A DNA stretch of 64,000 nucleotides, from the NCBI GenBank assembly GCA_029961685.1, contig JARWKL010000007.1:1818708-1882707 (forward strand), in the 5' to 3' direction. The position numbers were made by a program, and so were the translations under genes. Below the pieces are notes generated by a model that saw only the letters and a list, made by a program, of their open reading frames with translations, had not been told where the DNA came from and did no database searches. Origin of the DNA: Aristolochia californica (lineage: Eukaryota > Streptophyta > Magnoliopsida > Piperales > Aristolochiaceae). Positions 58,561 to 64,000 of the stretch are shown here, piece by piece (positions within the stretch are counted from its first letter, which is position 1; each line of letters opens with the position of its first letter).

Positions 58561-59239
58561 TGTGACAAAAATGTCTTGCATGCAAAGTATATGTTAGAAT
58601 CCTACTTTCCCTAGGACTCTCGTCTAAATTTAGAAGTTTATGTCTGTTGTTGCTCTACTAATCTTGTTTGAGGTCTAAACCTACTAGGATTTTTCTTTCC
58701 ATGTGGCCATATAACATGAGATATATTTTACAACTTGAGGGGGATAAAGAGTATATGAATATTAGTGTTGATAAAGCATACTCCAAGAACTACCTTGCAA
58801 GTTAAAGCTTAAAGAGTCCAAGCCACATAGTAATGAAAAGTCATAGATTTTGAAGACCAATTTGATGTACTTTTTCTTATATATGCTTAGAATGGAGAAC
58901 AAAATTATACAAAATTTTATAATAAGTTGAAGTTATATAATCCAGTTTGGGGGCAATATCAAAAGTTATGATTTTAAAACTTATTCACTTTTTCTTATTT
59001 TTGAAGAAACTAATTTCTTGTTGAAACTAGATTCATAGTGTTTTAGGAAAGCAGAAATATTATTGTAATTTCTAATCTTATTTGATAATAAATCTTTCTT
59101 TCCATTAAGATCAATTACAACCAATACTCTCAGTCGTACAATTCAAACAACACTTACGAGAAATGAACATCAGGCAAAGATGCTCAGTCGGGTAATGTTT
59201 GAAGGAGGAATCCAAGCACAAGCAAGAGGCATTGCTTCC
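58561..59239. other. Spacer, no recognisable gene
   Basis: AT-rich sequence between the Copia relic and the last HIPL-like exon. Nothing recognised. Confidence 0.5.
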
Positions 59240-62200
59240 TCACCTCGTCAACCGGACAGCCGATGATGGGGATGAGCTAGGTCGGCGGCGGCGACCAACT
59301 GATACGGTTTCCATGGAACAAGAGTAATTGCATCGACTTGGATGCGTAACTCTGTAGACTCCAGTACTAGTTAACAAGAACACGTCCTTATTATTATCCT
59401 GCCCTAAAGAAAACATGTAGCCCACCGGAGAGTTCGAAGTGTCAGCCGGAGAATGAGAATCACAAGAGATGGAGGAGTTTCCAGCACAGCTGAAAGGAAT
59501 CTTGGTGTTGGTCAAGTTCCCACTGTCTTTTGGGCTTTCCGTGCCCACCCACATCGTCTCTCCATACAGATCTCCAACAAGTATCTGAAATTCCTCAACG
59601 GGAGAAAATTATTTAAAATCGACGTGAAGCGGTCGGAAATGAAGTATCTGATCTCCAAACCTTCCAAACATGCATGGATCTGCAGAGGCACGGTACATAT
59701 AACCTTTGACTATTGAAGTAGACCCGTCCTTGGAAGATACAGAAGAATGAGGATACCCCAGCACAGGGAAGATGGGTTTCATGGACATGAGGCCGGTATT
59801 TCCTCCGGGGCTTCTCTGTTGAGGGGTGAAACAATAAGGCCCCTCATAAGCTCACCACCCATAGTTTCCACCTTTGGTGACCAAATCCACCTCTTCATAT
59901 GTTTCCTAACCAATCGAGTTGCACATTAGATCATTCTGAAGCTAAAAGAAATCATCTGATATTCTTGATTTGATCCCTTGATTTTAGGATCTAAATTTAT
60001 CCTAAAATCGACTTGTAATGTATTATAAATAGCCTCTTAGACGGAGAAGAATAATCATCGAAAACTATCTTGAAGGTTCTATTTTTTACATGGTATCAGA
60101 GCAGGTCGATCGTGTGTTCAAATCCCACTGCCCCCAATATCTATGTTGAAGAATTTGGTCCCCCGATTTGTGGGGGTTGCCCCATGTTGTGGGTGTCGCA
60201 CGTGCGGGGGAGTATTGGTATTGGTTGCCTTATCTAAAAGGTCGATCTTTTAGAGCAAATGGTTTCAATATGGTATAGAGGAGTTCCAAAAAAATAGTAT
60301 GAACCTGATCTTGAAGCCAAGACCAAATACTCAATCAACAACTATGTGTCTTCTCATAGGTTGACTAAATCGTATGCATTTACTGTTGATCAATTGTCTA
60401 GGGTTTCTATTCCTAGTAATGTGCATAATGCATTAGCTGATCCAAAATGGAAAAAGGCGATGAACGAAGAGATGGAGGCTCTACAAAAGAATGTTACTTG
60501 GGAACTTGTTCCCCAACCTAAAGGAGTAAAAACAGTTGGATGTCGAAGGGTATTCACATTGAAATTCAAACCGAATGGAAGTATTGACAAATATAAAGCT
60601 CGGCTAGTTGCAAAGGGATATACGCAAAGGTCTGGGATAAACTATTAGGATATTTTTGCACCAGTAGCTAAGATCAACACAATTCGCATTCTTATATCTA
60701 TAGCGGCAAATCGAGACTGGCCTCTGAAACAGTTTGACGTTAAAAATGTCTTCCTCAATGGAGATTTAGAAGAAGAAGTCTACATGGAGCTACCACCCGG
60801 AGTTAAAAGTAGTTCTTTGTGTCAAGGTGAAGTTTGTAAATTGAAGAAGTCATTATATGGGCTTAAACAGTCACCTAGAGCATGGTTTGGGAGATTCCCG
60901 GCTACAATGAAGAAGTTTGGCTATAACCAAAGTAACTCAGATCATACTTTGTTTATCAAACACAAAGAAGGAAAATTAACAGCTTTAATTGTATATGTTG
61001 ATGATATGGTCGTGACAGGAGATGACCAATGTGAAATGCAAGCTTTACAGGAGTATTTAGCGACTAAATTCGAAATGAAGGATCTCGGACAACTTAAATA
61101 TTTTTTGGGAATTGAAGTTGTAACGAAACATGGAGTCATCCTTTCATAGCGAAAATATGTGTTGGATCTTCTAGTCGAAATCGGAATGCTTGATTGTAAA
61201 CCGATAGAAACGCCCATAGAAATGAATCATAAGCTCGAAATTCTCCCAGATCAAACTCCAACAGACAAAGGGTGTTATCAGCGATTAGTTGGAAGATTAA
61301 TCTACCTATCACACACAAGACCCGATCTAGCATATGCAATGAGCGTTGTGAGTCAGTTCATGCATGCACTAAGTGAAGAACATATGGAAGCAGTCTATCA
61401 GATCTTGAGATATTTAAAGAGTGCTCCAAGAAAAGGGTTGTTATTTTCAAAAAATGGTATGTCTAATATTGAAGGATACACAGATTCTGATTGGGCAGGT
61501 GATTAGACAACTAGAAGATCCATGTCGGGTTACTTTACTTTTGTGGAAGGGAATTTTGTCACTTGGAAAAGCAAAAAATAGAAAATAGTATCAAGATCAA
61601 GTGCTGAAGCTGAATTTCGAGGTATGGCTCATGGTGTATGCGAGTTGTTATGGATACGGAATATACTGAGGGACTTAGGGATTTAATACGACAAACCTAT
61701 GAATCTTCACTGTGATAACATGGCAACTATCGTAATTGCACAAAATCCGCTTCAACATGATCGCACTAAACATGTTGAAGTTGATCATCATTTCATCAAA
61801 GAGAACCTCGATGCAAAGATTATACAATTCCCCTTTTATTCAATCTGAGAGTCAGATGGCTGATATGCTCACGAAGGCAGTATCAATGAAAGCATTTCAT
61901 GGTATAATTGACAAGTTGGGCATGACCGATATCTATGCACCAACTTGAGGAAGAATGTTGAACTGTATAGTTGTATAGCATGATTGGAGGAAACTGTATA
62001 GCGTGATTGTTTCCTCCGATCCCGTGATTATATTCATGATTTGATCCCTTGATTTTAGGATTTAAATTGATCATAAAATCGACTTGTAATGTATTATAAA
62101 TATCATCCTAGACGGAGAAGAATAATCATCGAAAATTATCTTAAAGGTTCTATTTTTTAAATGATGACAATTGATTTGCCCCTCCGAAATCTACCTGTTG

Positions 62201-63743
62201 AAGAACGAAAACCAGAACAATAATACATACTTATCAACGTCCACCCGCAATATTTTTCCGAGTAAAGATTTCTTTTTTTTGGGCAAAATTATAGGGATCG
62301 CCTTTGCCTCCTCCATCCCCCAGTGCAATGTACAGGTATCCATGGGCCAAACAGGATATGGGCAGCATGGTGTCCAGTAAAAGGAAGGCCTACGGTAAGT
62401 ATCCTTTCCACCTCTGTTGCTCTCGCATTCCTGGCCTGATGGGACGATGGCCAGAACAGTTATGAAATTTAGACAAAACCATGTGCCAGACACTGATGTA
62501 GAAGAAAAGGTTTGTACCGTCGCGGAGGTGCCATTAGCTGACCGATTGATATCGACAAAGGATAGGCACCGTTATCGGTGGGAATCTTGGATGGATCACA
62601 GCCCACATCTGAATTGCAAGAGCACCTTCCCGAACATCTTGCAGAGCTCTGCGCGGCGCAATTGAGGGAAGCGAAAAACCGCCCATTCGCGCTGAAGTTG
62701 GGATGGAAGGCGATACTCATGAGCCCAAATTGGGTGTCATAATGTACTTGAGTGGTTATATCCAGAAATGGATCGGATAAATTCAACTCTAAAGCTCTTC
62801 CAGAGCCCTCTTCTGGCACTGTTGCTAACCATATCCGACCAGGTAGATCACACAAGAAGATACGATTGGACCCATCTGAGTGAGCTGCCATGTCGATGTA
62901 GGAGCCCTTGGCGAGTCTCTCAAGGCAAAGACCTTGAGGACTTCCAGTGTCATTATATTGAACTGGGTGTCCATCAAAACAAGCCGATTCATTAGTAGAC
63001 AACCCACCAAATGCTTTGCAAAAGCCATTACTTGATTTCCAGAAGTCGGTAAGTCTGAAGGTAGAAGAAGACTTGTTTAGATACTCAGCGTTTGGTTGCA
63101 GGGAAGGTGCAAAGGGGGAGTGCTGTAAGGGAATGTTTTGGCACTCGTCCCAGACCTTTGAGCAGAAGCTAGCTGGCGATGAATTGCACAGAGGAGGAAC
63201 TATCCGGTGTTGGGGTTCGATTTCGGAGAAGGCTACGAACAGAGGACCACATTTCTGCTAAGAAACGGCGGAAGGAACGCAAAAGATTTCAACTCCGCAT
63301 GAGAAACCCCCAAAAATGACTCTTACATGCATGCGCAGTTTTCCCCAATTTCTCTAGCAACAGATTTTATTAGCAGTCTCCGTAGTAAAGAAAAATAGAT
63401 ACAGTACAACTTACTGAACAGAGAATAGACTTGAGGAGAGACGCACAACCCTGATAATCAGAAACGTTCATATCTTGGAACCTTTCGCATAGTCTTCTAT
63501 CTTCTTCGGCATTGCAGCAGAAAGTCTGGTTGCATGGACAAAAGACCAGCGTAGAATTTGAATTACCACTTGTGTTCCTGATTGAAAACGTTTCGGCCAG
63601 ATCACGAATAGTAAAACACAAAAGGCAAGCAACAAACGAAAAAAGAAGCAGAGAGACTCACTTGAACGAAAGGAAGAAGATGGAATAGCCGAAGCACGAA
63701 GAAGGCTTGACAAGCAAAATAGAGCAAATAAAAAAGAACCCAT
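59240..63743 (-). pseudogene. HIPL: HIPL-like (hedgehog-interacting-protein-like) gene, broken
   Basis: HIPL proteins are secreted, with a glucose/sorbosone dehydrogenase-like propeller; their plant function is unclear. - strand exons: 63743-63662 (signal peptide MGSFLFALFCLSSLLRASA), 63577-63415 (FCPCNQTFCCNAEEDRRLC), and 63254 to about 62480 (KVWDECQNIPLQHSPFAPSL, then CLERLAKGSYIDMAAHSDGS and FGLMSIAFHPNFSANGRFF). Then comes 62420-62231 (GDPYNFAQ, KKSLLGKILRVDVD) and, left of a Copia insert, about 59925-59240 (EEVDLVTKGGNYGW, PIFPVLGYPHS, GETMWVGTESPKDSGN, GVYRVTHPSRCNYSC). Damage: exon 1 to 2 phase mismatch; shifts near 62535-62570 and 62340; a GQE codon turned to TAG and W-R-AYEGP to W-stop (both C-to-T); a shift near 59600; and loss of the GNYSIPKDNPF region at the Copia site. 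This looks like a pseudogene. Confidence 0.85.
59959..62161 (+). mobile_element. Copia element with internal deletion, inserted in HIPL-like gene
   Basis: The 3' LTR is 61956-62161 (206 bp, TGTTGAACTG...). The 5' LTR keeps only its last 132 bases (59959-60090) and is followed by PBS TGGTATCAGAGC (60091-60102). A purine tract lies just before 61956. Gag, protease and integrase are missing. Coding starts in reverse transcriptase at about 60346 (DPKWKKAMNEEMEAL) and has QFDVKNVFLNGDLEEEVYME, LYGLKQSPRAWF and YVDDMVVTGDD. RNase H has DLAYAMSVVSQFMHA, SRSSAEAEFRGMAHGVCELL and HCDNMATIVIAQNP. In-frame stops lie at about 60646, 61147, 61504, 61579 and 61684, so it is dead. The two LTR overlaps differ at roughly ten positions over 132 bases, suggesting it is not very recent. 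Confidence 0.85.
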
Positions 63744-64000
63744 CTTGTTTTCTTGATCAATCTCTTTTCAGAAATTCAGCGGAACGCTTACTAGAAAAAA
63801 CCATTCAAGTCAAGTTCACAGGAAAGTGCTTGAACTGCTGTCTACTACATCTCCTGCTTGCTTCAGCTTCAAGACATTGTAATGGTTTCAGAGGATAAGA
63901 AAAGTTAAAATATACGCAGCAGGAGAATTAATTCAGCTAGAGAAGAGAAGCAAGGAACAAGAGGACGTCAAAAAAGTGCTTAAATTTGATGGGAAGCACA
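63744..64000 (-). promoter_or_regulatory. Upstream flank of the HIPL-like gene
   Basis: 257 bases before the ATG (63741-63743). No TATA box or clear motif seen; an unrelated short frame lies on the + strand. Position-based inference only. Confidence 0.35.

Noticed and set aside
60346..61948. A functional Copia polyprotein
   Set aside because: At least five in-frame stops and no gag, protease or integrase.

Overview
This is a stretch of plant nuclear DNA, almost certainly from a eudicot. The genes are plant families (TOM1-like ESCRT adaptor, biosynthetic threonine deaminase with a plant-type ACT domain, DUF789, NACK-type kinesin-7 with a DUF3490 tail, HIPL). Their introns are many, GT-AG and often very long. 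Most of the rest is decayed Copia, Gypsy and LINE material. The species cannot be named from the sequence; the intron bloat would suit grape or an early-diverging eudicot, but that is a guess. A run of exactly 100 N (14099-14198) marks a scaffold gap.

Layout. 1-5573: nested LTR retrotransposons (a non-autonomous + strand element inside a - strand Copia), lying in an intron of the gene that follows. 5649-13163: last three exons of threonine deaminase (+), with a 6.9 kb intron filled by Gypsy- and Copia-type relics and LTRs. About 14.0-28.9 kb: a TOM1-like (TOL) gene on the - strand. Eight coding exons are read in frame; the C-terminus is lost in the gap, and the introns carry a Copia relic, LINE relics, a foldback MITE, a tandem duplication and GA/TA microsatellites. 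29-35.3 kb: AT-rich DNA and LTR remnants, including two LTRs of the same family as the element at position 1. 35566-36003: a small intact single-exon gene (-). 36.4-43 kb: LTR remnants and a 325-bp tandem repeat. 43341-48818: intact six-exon DUF789 gene (+). 52473-56730: intact 14-exon NACK/TES-type kinesin-7 gene (+), 968 residues. 56.8-58.5 kb: Copia gag-protease-integrase relic (-). 59240-63743: a HIPL-like gene (-), broken by frameshifts, nonsense codons and a 2.2 kb Copia insertion.

The genes do not form one pathway: isoleucine synthesis, ubiquitin-dependent endosomal sorting, phragmoplast/cytokinesis motor, two uncharacterised plant-specific proteins and a decayed secreted-dehydrogenase-like gene. 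I found no convincing new multi-gene system. The most unusual material is a non-autonomous LTR family whose LTRs start with three copies of a roughly 55-65 bp unit holding a short palindrome, a GATC-rich block of inverted TGATYGATCA-like motifs at 33.6-34.0 kb, and a mitosis-type (MSA-like) site just upstream of the kinesin gene.
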